DNA of 64,000 nt from Leptospira limi (GTDB lineage: Bacteria; Spirochaetota; Leptospiria; Leptospirales; Leptospiraceae). This document shows positions 38,263 to 48,189 of this stretch, one piece after another. The notes below the pieces were generated by a model. It saw nothing but the letters and a program-made list of their open reading frames with translations, was not told where the DNA came from and did not search any database. A program made the position numbers and the translations under genes. Positions within the stretch are counted from its first letter, which is position 1; each line of letters opens with the position of its first letter. The stretch is taken from positions 2,358,501-2,422,500 of the forward strand of contig NZ_JAMQPV010000001.1 of assembly GCF_026151395.1 (NCBI RefSeq). The letters run 5' to 3'.

Positions 38263-39214
38263 TTTTGACGAATGTTTTCAAACAATTCCAAAACTAGATC
38301 CACCAAGTGATTTAGATAGTTTTTGGAAATCAGGGATAGGTGAACTCAAAAAAGTTCCGATCAAAGCTACTTATAAAACAGTTTTAAAGGGTTCTTTCAT
38401 CTGGGAATCTTTGAATGATATCAGTTTTCAAAGTATCGACAATCATGTGTTACATGGAAAATTAGCAATCCCAAGAAAACGTGGGGATCGTCCTGTTGTC
38501 GTTTATTTTCACGATTATCTTGCGGTTCCAGAGGAAATCCAAAAAGGATATTCTGATTTGGGTGTTGCCCAACTTCATATCACATTACGTGGGCATGGCG
38601 AAGAAATGATCCAAATTCCGGTAGATCCGACAACTGGTAAATCGCCGATTGGATGGACTCCCAATTATTTTGCCCATGGCCTTGACCAAAAAGAAGAGTT
38701 TTATATGAGAAAACTCTATTTAGATGTGATACGTACGATAGAATTTCTAAGACTTTCTGATGGAATCGATGGTGATCAAATTATTCTCCATGGTAAATCA
38801 CTGGGATCCGCTTTGGCTGTGTTTGGTGCGGCTTATTCTGATCGTATCAAAGGACTTATTTTAGAAACACCTTCATTTTGTTATATTGATAAGGAACAAA
38901 TGTCCTTAAAAGGAAATCCTTGGGTGCGAGAACTCACTCCATTTTTTGAGAAACGAGCCACCAAAAAAATAGATTATAAAAAAGAATTATCATATTTTGA
39001 TGCGATGAATTTTGCAAAAAAAATAAAAATTCCTGCCCTATTTTCTTGTGGAATGGAAGACCAAATCTCCCATCCAAAATCAACATTTGCACTATTCAAT
39101 CATATGAACTGTGATAAACGAATGCAGTTATATCCAACAGAAGGAAACGAAGCTGGAAAAGAAAAACAACCACAAGCGAATTTAGAATTCGTAAAAGAAA
39201 TTTTTGCCTTATGA
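38246..39214 (+). CDS. Acetylxylan esterase-type alpha/beta hydrolase
   Basis: A 322-residue serine esterase of the AXE1/cephalosporin-C deacetylase group. The N-terminal part with PPSDLDSFWKSGIGEL, and VVYFHDYLA, are family marks. The nucleophile lies in HGKSLGS (about 190), followed by LILETPSFCY. Acyl-ester removal from a sugar or other substrate is likely; the substrate is unknown. It overlaps folD by 17 bases and cysS by four (ATGA), which couples it to housekeeping genes rather than to a carbohydrate locus. Confidence 0.75.
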   Translation: MPQTVSFDECFQTIPKLDPPSDLDSFWKSGIGELKKVPIKATYKTVLKGSFIWESLNDISFQSIDNHVLHGKLAIPRKRGDRPVVVYFHDYLAVPEEIQKGYSDLGVAQLHITLRGHGEEMIQIPVDPTTGKSPIGWTPNYFAHGLDQKEEFYMRKLYLDVIRTIEFLRLSDGIDGDQIILHGKSLGSALAVFGAAYSDRIKGLILETPSFCYIDKEQMSLKGNPWVRELTPFFEKRATKKIDYKKELSYFDAMNFAKKIKIPALFSCGMEDQISHPKSTFALFNHMNCDKRMQLYPTEGNEAGKEKQPQANLEFVKEIFAL

Positions 39215-40668
39215 GTTTGATTCCTTTTGTCTTTTTAAATACAAAATCTGGAAAAAAAGAACCTTTTGTTCCCAAGGATCCTAATTCAGTGTCCATCTAT
39301 TCATGTGGACCAACAGTTTATAATTTTGCTCATATAGGGAATATAAGATCATTTTTATTCGTAGATATCTTGCGTCGTTCCCTTTTGTTAGGTGGCTATA
39401 AGTTAAATCAGTCAATGAATATTACTGACATTGATGATAAAATCATTAATGAATCCATAAAACGTAACATCAGTGTGGAAGAGTTTACAAAACCTTGGAC
39501 GGAAGAGTTTTTTAAAGATTTATCAACGTTACAAGTTCAAACTCTGGAACATTATCCCAAAGCGACAGAATCCATTGAGGATATGGTGTCTCTAGTCGAA
39601 ACTTTACAATCGAATGGCTTAGTCTACGAACGAGAAGGAAATGTTTATTTTTCCATTCAGAAGTTCAATCGATATGGTGAGTTGTCAAAAATTGATGTAT
39701 CTGGAATGAAATCTGGCGTTCGTTATGATGCGGATGAATACGAAAAAGACGATGTGAGAGATTTTGTATTGTGGAAAAACCAGAAAACAAAGGACGAAAA
39801 ATGTTGGCATACTCGATTAGGTACGGGTAGGCCTGGTTGGCACCTAGAATGTTCTGCCATGATTCGCAAAATTTATGGTTCTGGGATTGACATTCATACT
39901 GGTGGAATTGATTTACTCTTCCCTCACCATGAAAACGAATTCGCACAAACAACAGGTGCGTATCCAAATGAGGAGTTTGTAGGAACTTGGCTTCACTGCG
40001 AACACTTATTAGTTGATGGTGAAAAGATGTCAAAGAGTAAGGGAAATTTTTATACCTTACGCGATATTCTAGAAAAAGGATACGAGCCAAAAGTCATTCG
40101 TTTTCATTTAATATCAGCTCATTATAGAAGTAAGTTAAATTTTTCTTTGGCGAAATTGGAAGAATCGAAAGTTTCTTTAGACAGAATTCAAAATACAATC
40201 TATCGATTATTGGACAGTGGCTCATTATGGAATTTGATTCCAAATGATGGTAAAAATTTAGTTTTTTCCTTACCTGAAATAACCAAACTCAATGATGATT
40301 TTTTAAATGCTTTAGCAGATGATCTCAATGTCCCCAAGGCACTTGCGATTCTTCATGAACTTGTACGAATTGTAAACCAAACACTAGACCAAACTAAAAT
40401 AGAGAATGTAAATCTTTTTTATGAAGAAGCTCTTCGTTTGTTTTTGAAAATGAATGAACTATTTGCGGTATTTTCATTTGAAAAACCAAAGGCGAATTTG
40501 GAAGGAATTTCTGAAGAGTGGGTTTTGGAACAAATCGAAAATCGAAAATTAGCAAAACAGAATAAAGATTTTGTTACTGCTGACAATATACGAAAAGAGT
40601 TGGAAAACAAAGGCATCCTTCTCGCTGACACAAAAGAAGGAATCACAACATGGAAAAAAGCCCCGTAG
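39211..40668 (+). CDS. cysS: Cysteinyl-tRNA synthetase
   Basis: Charges tRNA-Cys. The 485 residues have the HIGN motif of class I synthetases (His41-Asn44), the zinc cysteine in SCGPTVYN just before it, the HLECSAM and HENE zinc-ligand region around 215-245, and KMSKS (about 272-276). The C-terminal helical domain is complete. The ATG overlaps the preceding esterase by four bases, and the following methyltransferase gene starts 19 bases before its stop. Confidence 0.96.
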   Translation: MSLIPFVFLNTKSGKKEPFVPKDPNSVSIYSCGPTVYNFAHIGNIRSFLFVDILRRSLLLGGYKLNQSMNITDIDDKIINESIKRNISVEEFTKPWTEEFFKDLSTLQVQTLEHYPKATESIEDMVSLVETLQSNGLVYEREGNVYFSIQKFNRYGELSKIDVSGMKSGVRYDADEYEKDDVRDFVLWKNQKTKDEKCWHTRLGTGRPGWHLECSAMIRKIYGSGIDIHTGGIDLLFPHHENEFAQTTGAYPNEEFVGTWLHCEHLLVDGEKMSKSKGNFYTLRDILEKGYEPKVIRFHLISAHYRSKLNFSLAKLEESKVSLDRIQNTIYRLLDSGSLWNLIPNDGKNLVFSLPEITKLNDDFLNALADDLNVPKALAILHELVRIVNQTLDQTKIENVNLFYEEALRLFLKMNELFAVFSFEKPKANLEGISEEWVLEQIENRKLAKQNKDFVTADNIRKELENKGILLADTKEGITTWKKAP

Positions 40669-41423
40669 AAATACTTTTTGGGAAACGAAATTTTTTTGAA
40701 TTTTTAGAATCACTGGAACAAATGGCTCCCGAACGAGGCATTAAAACCATTCGGGAAGTCATTGTCAAAGATGGAATTGGAAATGAAGAAAAACATAGGA
40801 TCAAATCGTATTTACCCAATTCTGTAAAATTCACAACTGTCTCAAGCAGAGAACTTGATCGAATAGCCCAAGATAAAAATCACCAAGGGTATGTGATCAT
40901 CCGTACAAAACAAAAATCGTTTACATCACTCGGTTTTGAACAATTTAAACAAAACATCCAACCAAACGAAGGTCCCATTTTGATCTTAGATCGTATCCAA
41001 GACCCAGGCAATTTAGGTAATCTTTTACGTACGGCTGAATGTATGGGAGTAAAACATGTGTTAATGTCAGATAGGGACACGTCCCCTATTACTCCTGTTG
41101 TTGAAAAAGTATCTGCTGGTGCAATTCACCATATCCAAATTTATAGAGTTGCAAATTTAAAACATGGAATTGAATTTCTAAAGAAAAATGAATACTGGAT
41201 TCTTGCCACTGATGAAGAAGGTGAAGAAGAGATTTGGGAAAATTTACCTGATGTTTCTCAAATGGCTGTGATCATGGGGAATGAAGGAGAGGGAGTCAAA
41301 AGAATTTTACTTGAAGATGCAGATTATGTAGCTAGAATCCCTTTATATGGCGCGGTTACTTCGCTCAATGTGGTAGTTGCTTGTGGAATTACCTTGGATA
41401 GACTACATCATGTTTCGCAATAA
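40650..41423 (+). CDS. SpoU/TrmH-family RNA 2'-O-methyltransferase
   Basis: A 257-residue SPOUT enzyme. The N-terminal L30e-like domain (about 8-85) is followed by the three SPOUT motifs: LDRIQDPGNLGNLLRTAE (about 107-124), IMGNEGEGV (about 208-216) and IPLYGAVTSLNV (about 230-241). Its target is probably ribosomal RNA, as with RlmB (Gm2251), but a tRNA target cannot be excluded. It overlaps cysS by 19 bases, a pairing also common in other bacteria, and the next gene by 14. Confidence 0.88.
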   Translation: MEKSPVEILFGKRNFFEFLESLEQMAPERGIKTIREVIVKDGIGNEEKHRIKSYLPNSVKFTTVSSRELDRIAQDKNHQGYVIIRTKQKSFTSLGFEQFKQNIQPNEGPILILDRIQDPGNLGNLLRTAECMGVKHVLMSDRDTSPITPVVEKVSAGAIHHIQIYRVANLKHGIEFLKKNEYWILATDEEGEEEIWENLPDVSQMAVIMGNEGEGVKRILLEDADYVARIPLYGAVTSLNVVVACGITLDRLHHVSQ

Positions 41424-42507
41424 GCGAATCATCGGATTTTTTTTATTTTTCATTATCTCAATCATTACATTTCAATCTTGTTTATATGATTTCTATAGGA
41501 AAGAATTTGTTTCTGAGAAAGACAAAAACGAAGATGTTTTGTTGCTTGCCTTACTTGGACTTCTGCCAAATCCCAATCAAAAATTATTTGGATTTATCCC
41601 AGGAAGTTCAAGGACTTTAGAAAATTCCCAATTTGTATCCGTTGACTTGTATCCAAAGGCCAATGCCAAAAAAATTATTTTAGTTCATGGTTGGAATCCT
41701 GCCGAAAGAGATTCTGATCCGATTACAAACGATGAGAAAAAAATTCAGAATATAAAAAATACATTCTCTAATGGACTCATTCACTACCAAGAAGGAAGGG
41801 ATTCTGCAAAATCAGAATTTGATTTGTACGTATATACCTATCGAACTTCAAACAGTATTTTAGTGAATGGTAAACAGTTTTACGCCACTTTACGTGCCAG
41901 TTTTGTTGATACTGATTCCGTTTATATTGTAGCTCATTCCATGGGGGGGCTTGTGACTCGAGTCGCTCTAGCGAAAGAAACTGGAGATTTACCCTTTGTA
42001 CGTTTGGTTGTCACTCTTGCCAGTCCGCAATACGGATCACCTTTTGCTACAAATAACTTTTTAGGTTCAAATCCTTTTGTAAATGAACTAGGTACTTATT
42101 TAGTAGAAACTCAAGGTGGGCAGGAACTTGCGTATACCAACCAAGGCAATTTACAACCAGTCTTGTCTGGTGCCACAAATCTTGTATTAGATGCTTTGAA
42201 TGATTCATACCTTAAATCAGGTTTTAATAATAAGTTTATCAGTTTTGCAGGGGTCTTAAGTAGCTGTAGTGTTGGCGAAACATTTTATTATAACACAGGA
42301 TGTAACCTACTATCCAATGCTGGATTTACTCAATCAGACGGAATCGTTCCTGTCAATAGCGCAAGGATTGGAAACCTCAGTACCAAACAAATCAATGTAG
42401 CTGATTGTGATCATTCCATGATGGCATTCCAGACAATCAATATTGATGATACAAAAAGCCGGAATTTATTCTCTCAGGTAATCACTGAGATTCGAAATCA
42501 CCCATAA
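41410..42507 (+). CDS. Lipoprotein lipase/esterase (alpha/beta hydrolase)
   Basis: The 365-residue product has a signal sequence ending in a lipobox-like TFQSC (Cys24), so it is likely lipidated. The soluble domain carries ILVHGWNP (oxyanion region) and the nucleophile elbow AHSMGGL (Ser177); a candidate catalytic histidine lies in CDHSMM near the end. It probably hydrolyses lipids or esters outside the cytoplasm. ATG at 41410, overlapping the methyltransferase stop by 14 bases, is chosen over an earlier in-frame start, which would precede the signal sequence by eleven residues. It ends the plus-strand run ten bases before a convergent gene. Confidence 0.82.
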   Translation: MFRNKRIIGFFLFFIISIITFQSCLYDFYRKEFVSEKDKNEDVLLLALLGLLPNPNQKLFGFIPGSSRTLENSQFVSVDLYPKANAKKIILVHGWNPAERDSDPITNDEKKIQNIKNTFSNGLIHYQEGRDSAKSEFDLYVYTYRTSNSILVNGKQFYATLRASFVDTDSVYIVAHSMGGLVTRVALAKETGDLPFVRLVVTLASPQYGSPFATNNFLGSNPFVNELGTYLVETQGGQELAYTNQGNLQPVLSGATNLVLDALNDSYLKSGFNNKFISFAGVLSSCSVGETFYYNTGCNLLSNAGFTQSDGIVPVNSARIGNLSTKQINVADCDHSMMAFQTINIDDTKSRNLFSQVITEIRNHP

Positions 42508-42516
42508 TGAAATTTT

Positions 42517-44253
42517 TTACGGTTTGGATTTAGACTGTATCTTTTGAACGGAAAAAATGAGTCCCAAAAGACCAATTAGAAAAAACAGAATTCCAAATCT
42601 AATTTCTCCTTCGTTCCAAAATAGACATTGAATCGTGTAGAGTCCTCCAAATATAAAACTCAATCCGAAAATTGTACCCATCAAGGACACAACGATATGG
42701 TTCGGATAAACACTTTGTTTGTATTCTGGATTTTCACTGAAAAAACCCCTCCAAAAAAAATGCGGTGGTTTTGTAGTTTCATAAAAAGAATATAAGATAT
42801 CCTTTTTTGTATTGGGAAGTAAATAAGTGGAAAGTAATAAGATCATCGCTGAACTTATGGAAGTGTATAGGATAGAATAAGGAAATGGAAAATGTAGTAA
42901 ATGTGAGTAAACAATATATAAAATGGGAGAAAGAATCAGTGCTAAAATTTCAGTCCAAGCTGAAATTCTCCAAAAATACCATCTAACAATTAATACAAAT
43001 CCAATACCAGAAGATGCTTCTAGTAAAAATACCCAAGCCCCTTTGATGGTATCCATTCCATACACTGCTAGGAAAAATGAAAGTATTGCTGTAAGGAGTT
43101 GTATGAGATAAGAAACTTTTACAAAATAAATATCTGATTTTTTTTCCGTCGTGAAAGGTTTCCATAAATCATTGACCAGATAAGATGCCCCCCAATTCAA
43201 ATGCGTAGCTAAGGTGGATAAATACGCAGCCAAAAAAGCACTGAGCATTAATCCTTTCATTCCATTTGGCATTCCTTCTTGTAATACCATGAGAAATCCC
43301 TTACCACTTTCTATCTCAGATAAACTTGTGTATAATACGAGAGATACAAGTGCTACTAAAATCCAAGGCCAAGGTCTAACAAAATAATGAGCAATCACAA
43401 ACCATAGACTACCCTTAAGCGCTGCAGATTCATTTTTGGTAGCAAGGATTCTCTGTGCTATGTATCCCCCACCTCCAGGTTCAGAGCCTGGATACCAACT
43501 TGACCACCAAAGAACCGTTAGAAGGATTAAGAAATGATCCCAAGGAAGTGATCCATTTTCACCATTGGGGAAAAATAGGATTTTGTCCTTGGGTAAATGT
43601 GATTTTAAATTTTCTAAACCACCAATCGAAGGAAGTTGGAGAGCAAAATAAGCAAACAGGATACATCCAATCCACGCTAAAAAAAATTGAAAAACATCAA
43701 TGTAAGAAATTCCGCGTAATCCAGCGATGGCAGTATAAATGACACCGAATAACAATAGAAATATTAATACAAGAGCGGAATTGATACTTGGAAAAAAAAC
43801 AGGTAAGATTTTTAACATGGCCAGGTTTACCCAACCAAGGATTACCAAATTGAGAAGTAACCCAATGACAAATGCTTTAAATCCTCTTAAAAATTCGGCT
43901 TCCTTACCACTATAACGAATTTGAATGAGTTCTAAGTCAGTGCTTGCTCCTGATCGTTTCCAAAGTTTGGAAAAGAAAAATACAGTAACAAACCCACCAA
44001 CAGCCATATACCACCAAATCCAATTCCCAGAGATACCTTGTGTTCGAATAATCTCTGTTACGGCGAGCGGTGTGTCAGCAGCAAACGTTGTTGCTACCAT
44101 CGCAGTTCCTGCAACAAACCAATTTAAACTTCCTTCTGCTTGGAAATATTCTTTTGTGGAATTGTTTTTAGCTCGGAAACGATAGAGAATGAGAAATATA
44201 ATGAGAAAAGGAAAAAAGAAAAAAAGATAATCTAAGACATGAAATGAATTCAT
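42517..44253 (-). CDS. Sodium:solute symporter (SSS family)
   Basis: A 578-residue transporter with about 13-14 membrane helices of the SSS family. TMVATTFAADTPLAVTEI (about 55-72) corresponds to the first transport-core helix and WWYMAVGG follows. The later GLRGISYIDVFQFF matches the sodium-site helix. The solute is unknown. The start overlaps the hisF stop by four bases, making it the last gene of the lptD-to-symporter run. Confidence 0.88.
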   Translation of the reverse strand: MNSFHVLDYLFFFFPFLIIFLILYRFRAKNNSTKEYFQAEGSLNWFVAGTAMVATTFAADTPLAVTEIIRTQGISGNWIWWYMAVGGFVTVFFFSKLWKRSGASTDLELIQIRYSGKEAEFLRGFKAFVIGLLLNLVILGWVNLAMLKILPVFFPSINSALVLIFLLLFGVIYTAIAGLRGISYIDVFQFFLAWIGCILFAYFALQLPSIGGLENLKSHLPKDKILFFPNGENGSLPWDHFLILLTVLWWSSWYPGSEPGGGGYIAQRILATKNESAALKGSLWFVIAHYFVRPWPWILVALVSLVLYTSLSEIESGKGFLMVLQEGMPNGMKGLMLSAFLAAYLSTLATHLNWGASYLVNDLWKPFTTEKKSDIYFVKVSYLIQLLTAILSFFLAVYGMDTIKGAWVFLLEASSGIGFVLIVRWYFWRISAWTEILALILSPILYIVYSHLLHFPFPYSILYTSISSAMILLLSTYLLPNTKKDILYSFYETTKPPHFFWRGFFSENPEYKQSVYPNHIVVSLMGTIFGLSFIFGGLYTIQCLFWNEGEIRFGILFFLIGLLGLIFSVQKIQSKSKP

Positions 44254-45017
44254 AACCTTACTTTGATGCCCATTTCTTTCATTGTCTGTTTTGTTTCTTG
44301 GATGGAAAATTCTCCAAAATGAAAAATGGAAGCAGCAAGAACAGCATCAGCACCACCACGTAAAATGACTTCCGCCATGTGTTCAGGATTACCTGCTCCA
44401 CCTGAAGCAATAATCGGGATGGAGAGATTATTTGTGAATGTTTTCATCAATGTAATATCAAATCCATCTTTGGTGCCATCTTTGTCCATGGAAGTGAGTA
44501 AAATTTCCCCAGCACCCATTTCATATGCTTCACGTCCCCAATCTAATGCTTCTCGACCAGTTTCTGCTCTCCCACCATTGAGATACACTTCATATCGTTT
44601 TCGTTCTGGATGGAATTTCACATCAATTGCACAAACGATACATTGTGATCCATAAATCTCACTAGCATCTTTTAAAAGTTTTGGGTTTTGAAAGGCACTT
44701 GTATTGATCGAAACTTTGTCTGCTCCTTTATTAAGGACTGCTTTGACATCATCAATGGTGCGAATTCCGCCACCAACTGTGAAAGGGATAAATAATTTGT
44801 TCGCAACCTCTTCTACTAAATGCAAAAGAATGTCTCGTTTGTCAGAGGAAGCAGTGATGTCTAAAAAACACAATTCATCTGCTTTGTTTTCTTCATATGC
44901 AATCGCACACGAAACGGGATCTCCAGCATCAATCAAATTGACAAACTGGACCCCTTTTACCACTCTTCCTCCTTTGATATCCAAACAAGGAATCACTCTT
45001 TTGGTTAATTCATCCAT
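44250..45017 (-). CDS. hisF: Imidazole glycerol phosphate synthase cyclase subunit
   Basis: Makes imidazole glycerol phosphate and AICAR with ammonia from the HisH partner, in histidine synthesis. The 255-residue TIM barrel has the amino-terminal RVIPCLDIKGGRVVKGV with catalytic Asp and the second phosphate loop ASGGAG, and VGGGIR (about 81-86). No hisH is in the window. A HisF-like role in surface-sugar synthesis (WbuZ type) is a conceivable alternative because of the neighbouring sugar transferase, but a single adjacent gene does not show it. It starts one base after the gatA stop. Confidence 0.93.
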   Translation of the reverse strand: MDELTKRVIPCLDIKGGRVVKGVQFVNLIDAGDPVSCAIAYEENKADELCFLDITASSDKRDILLHLVEEVANKLFIPFTVGGGIRTIDDVKAVLNKGADKVSINTSAFQNPKLLKDASEIYGSQCIVCAIDVKFHPERKRYEVYLNGGRAETGREALDWGREAYEMGAGEILLTSMDKDGTKDGFDITLMKTFTNNLSIPIIASGGAGNPEHMAEVILRGGADAVLAASIFHFGEFSIQETKQTMKEMGIKVRL

Positions 45018-45018
45018 T

Positions 45019-46485
45019 CTATTTGATCTCTTTAGGCAATGTTATCTTACAAAGATCTAATTTGGAGATTGAATTGGCATAACTGAGTAATTTAACTTCA
45101 TCAAAATGGGACGATGTTAGTTGGATTCCAATTGGAAGACCATTTTGATCCACACCTGCAGGACAACTGATTGCAGGAACCCCTGCTAAATTCACGGAAG
45201 TTGTTAGAATATCAGCTTGGTACATTTGAATGGGGTCTTTTGTTTTCTCACCCACTTTGAATGCTGTTGTTGGCGATGTAGGTTGTAAAATGATATCTAC
45301 TGACTTAAAAAAATCTGCATATTGTTTTCGGATGAGAACCCTTGCTTTTTGAGCCTTACCATAATATGCGTCATAGTATCCAGAACTCAATGAGAATGTT
45401 CCGAGTAATATCCTTCGTTTAACTTCTTTTCCAAATCCAGCACTTCTTGATTCGGAATATAAATCATCCAATTTTCCAGAGGTTTCCTTTCGTAATCCAT
45501 ATCGAATTCCATCAAAACGACTTAAATTAGAAGAACATTCGGCAGTTGCGATTAAGTAATATACTGGAATTGCATATTTCAAAAGAGAAAAATCCAAAGC
45601 GACTAACTCAGCACCTTTTTCTTCCAAAGATTTTAAAATTTCTAAATACCGTGCATTCACATCTGGTGAAAAATTAAAATCTTCCGTTTTCATGATCCCA
45701 ATTTTTTTACCTTTCCAATCAATTGTATTCACGGATTTGGAATTAAAATGTTCTACTTTAGCGGTTGTTTGGTCTTTTGTATCAAGTCCGGATAATATTT
45801 CTAAAAGGTCACTAATCCCTTCCATGTCATTGGAGAAAGGTCCAATTTGGTCTAAACTGGATGCATAAGCAATAAGTCCATAACGTGATACTCTTCCATA
45901 AGTAGGTTTTAAGCCCCAAATTCCACAAAGTGCTGCAGGTTGGCGAATCGATCCACCAGTGTCTGATCCGAGTGAAATAGGTAACATGGAAGCTGCAACT
46001 GCCGCCGCCGAACCCCCACTTGATCCACCTGGAATCCGATCTGTATCAAATGGGTTTTTGGAAGTTTGGAATGCACTGTTTTCTGTAGAAGAACCCATTG
46101 CAAACTCGTCCATATTGAGTCTTGGAAACAGAACAAAACCTTTTTCTTTTAATTTTGTGATGACAGTTGCATCATAAGGAGATTCAAAATTTTCCAAAAT
46201 CTTGGAGGAACAAGAAGTGATTTCCCCTCTGATACAGATATTGTCTTTAATTCCAATTGGGATTCCATCAAATTCAGAAAATGGTTTACCAACTTTTCTC
46301 CTTTCGTCACTTTCTTTTGCCTGGGTAAGAATTTTGTCCGCATTTAGATTCAAAAATGCTTTTACTTTTGAATCACTAACTTTAATTCTCTCTAAATATG
46401 CGGAAACTAACTCTTGTGAGGTTAAACTTCCATCATTTAATTTTTTTTTGATTTCCGAATAAGTAAGAAAAATAATCTCTTTCAT
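45019..46485 (-). CDS. gatA: Aspartyl/glutamyl-tRNA amidotransferase subunit A
   Basis: Glutaminase/amidase subunit of GatCAB, which converts Glu-tRNA-Gln (and, where relevant, Asp-tRNA-Asn) to the amide. The 488 residues show the Lys-Ser-Ser triad: GIPIGIKDN (Lys about 76), GGSSGGSAA (about 153-161) and [12 protein letters not shown] with the nucleophile serine. It overlaps gatC by four bases. Because asnS is in the same window, the main job of GatCAB here is probably Gln-tRNA; gatB is elsewhere. Confidence 0.95.
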   Translation of the reverse strand: MKEIIFLTYSEIKKKLNDGSLTSQELVSAYLERIKVSDSKVKAFLNLNADKILTQAKESDERRKVGKPFSEFDGIPIGIKDNICIRGEITSCSSKILENFESPYDATVITKLKEKGFVLFPRLNMDEFAMGSSTENSAFQTSKNPFDTDRIPGGSSGGSAAAVAASMLPISLGSDTGGSIRQPAALCGIWGLKPTYGRVSRYGLIAYASSLDQIGPFSNDMEGISDLLEILSGLDTKDQTTAKVEHFNSKSVNTIDWKGKKIGIMKTEDFNFSPDVNARYLEILKSLEEKGAELVALDFSLLKYAIPVYYLIATAECSSNLSRFDGIRYGLRKETSGKLDDLYSESRSAGFGKEVKRRILLGTFSLSSGYYDAYYGKAQKARVLIRKQYADFFKSVDIILQPTSPTTAFKVGEKTKDPIQMYQADILTTSVNLAGVPAISCPAGVDQNGLPIGIQLTSSHFDEVKLLSYANSISKLDLCKITLPKEIK

Positions 46486-46766
46486 GTTTCAATCACCTTA
46501 GGTACAACCACATAACCATTTTCGTATGAAGGAGCAATTTTTGATAAATCATCTCGTTTTAGCGAGTTTTCACTTAGATCTTTTCGCAATTCATAGAAAA
46601 TTTGTTCATAAATCTCATCATCGCCAACTTTTGATGTATCTAGATTTTTGATTTCATCTACATACTGTACAATTCTTGAGAAATCACTGAGCATACCTGC
46701 AATTTCACTATCTTCAATGTTGAGTTTTGCTAAATTAGCAATGTTCTTTAATTCTTTTTCATCCAT
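46482..46766 (-). CDS. gatC: Aspartyl/glutamyl-tRNA amidotransferase subunit C
   Basis: A 94-residue subunit that wraps around GatA and GatB and stabilises the complex. [20 protein letters not shown] near the N-terminus and [20 protein letters not shown] are typical. It overlaps gatA by four bases (ATGA) and lies nine bases after the sugar-phosphate transferase gene. Confidence 0.93.
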   Translation of the reverse strand: MDEKELKNIANLAKLNIEDSEIAGMLSDFSRIVQYVDEIKNLDTSKVGDDEIYEQIFYELRKDLSENSLKRDDLSKIAPSYENGYVVVPKVIET

Positions 46767-46775
46767 AAGGTTTCC

Positions 46776-48176
46776 TCAGTATGCATTCCTATCTATAATC
46801 GCTTTTAAAGGTGTGAGTAAAATGATTTTTATATCCAAAAGTAAGGACCAGTTTTCGATGTAAAAAATATCGGCTTCGATTCTTTTTTCAATAGAGGTAT
46901 CCCCTCTAAATCCTTGGACTTGTGCCCAACCAGTGATCCCAGCTTTTGCCGCATGACGCCGCATATATTGATGGTGTTCATTTCTGAATTTTTCCACATA
47001 AAAAGGTCTTTCTGGTCTTGGCCCCACAACTGACATATCACCAAGTAACACATTGAAAAATTGTGGTGTTTCATCCAAAGATAATTTACGTAAGATAGAT
47101 CCAACGGGTGTTACCCTTGGATCATCTTTAACAGTCCATAAAGTATCTGATTTTTCTTTGGCTTGGACAACCATGGAGCGGAATTTAATCATTCCAAAAA
47201 CTTTATTATCAAGACCAACTCTCTCTTGTTTATAAAAGATAGGACCTTTACTTGTCAATTTTACAAGTAATGCTATTAAAATGTAAAAAGGACTAAACAA
47301 TAGGATAAAAAATAGCGAAAACAAGATATCAAACGTTCTCTTTAATACTAAATTATATCCTAATCGTAGTGGAATGTTTCGAATGGAAATAATGGGAATC
47401 CCATCTAACACTTCCACTCTACCTTTGGCAGTAACTATCTCTTCGTAACTGGGAATTACTTTTAAATCGATTCCATGGAAATCAGCAATGTCTATCACGT
47501 CTTTTAAAGAATCCCCTTCTTCATGTGATAGTGCATAAACAATTAAATCAATTTGGTTTTGTTCTACAAAATTCTCTAACTTGCTTGTCGATGTGACAGT
47601 TTGAATTTGTTTTGGGGAAAGGTTTTTTTTGCCAGCAACAAATCCTTTGACAGTATATCCATAAATAGAATGTTTTTGTAATGTTTTAGAAAAATTGATG
47701 GCTGATTTTCCGGTTCCAATGATGAGAACAGACTTTAAATTATAACCCTTACTCCTTAGATATTGCATGAGTGATCTCAGAACAAAATGAGAAAAGGAAG
47801 TGAGGATTACCGTACAAATTGCAAAGTATCCAATCACCAAGCGAGAAAAACTTTCCCCTCGAAAGAAAAACAGTAAGGAAAGTACAACGAGGAGATTAAG
47901 GATCACTCCAGAGATAATGGCAAAAAGTTCATCTGAAAAAGATAAACCTCTTCTCGGGTGGTATAAATCGATTGATAAAAAAGAAACAACTTGGGAAAAT
48001 CCAAGCACAATTCCGAGGATTAAATAATTGACGGGATCAATTGTTTGGATTTGGAAACTAGAATCTGGAGATAAATAATACCTGACAACATACGCTGTTA
48101 AGAAACTAGCTAAGCCTATAAAAAAATCAGTAACTAAAAATAGTAATTTGAATGATTGACTTCTTTCTTTTAGCAT
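46776..48176 (-). CDS. Undecaprenyl-phosphate sugar-phosphate transferase
   Basis: A 466-residue WbaP/WcaJ-type enzyme (polyprenyl glycosylphosphotransferase) that begins surface-polysaccharide synthesis by placing a sugar-1-phosphate on undecaprenyl phosphate. It has four N-terminal membrane helices (to about residue 125), a Rossmann-like cytosolic domain (TGKSAINFSK about 153-162), then a membrane helix and the catalytic domain with MIKFRSMV, LRKLSLDETPQFFNVL and VGPRPERPF. It lies between lptD and gatC, 13 and nine bases away. The sugar is not known. Confidence 0.9.
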   Translation of the reverse strand: MLKERSQSFKLLFLVTDFFIGLASFLTAYVVRYYLSPDSSFQIQTIDPVNYLILGIVLGFSQVVSFLSIDLYHPRRGLSFSDELFAIISGVILNLLVVLSLLFFFRGESFSRLVIGYFAICTVILTSFSHFVLRSLMQYLRSKGYNLKSVLIIGTGKSAINFSKTLQKHSIYGYTVKGFVAGKKNLSPKQIQTVTSTSKLENFVEQNQIDLIVYALSHEEGDSLKDVIDIADFHGIDLKVIPSYEEIVTAKGRVEVLDGIPIISIRNIPLRLGYNLVLKRTFDILFSLFFILLFSPFYILIALLVKLTSKGPIFYKQERVGLDNKVFGMIKFRSMVVQAKEKSDTLWTVKDDPRVTPVGSILRKLSLDETPQFFNVLLGDMSVVGPRPERPFYVEKFRNEHHQYMRRHAAKAGITGWAQVQGFRGDTSIEKRIEADIFYIENWSLLLDIKIILLTPLKAIIDRNAY

Positions 48177-48189
48177 TTGGTTACCATAT

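Noticed and set aside
44250..48176. HisF and sugar transferase as an amidated-sugar (WbuZ-type) O-antigen locus
   Set aside because: No HisH/WbuY or WbuX-like amidotransferase is adjacent, and HisF keeps the normal histidine-pathway motifs, so the simple histidine role is preferred.
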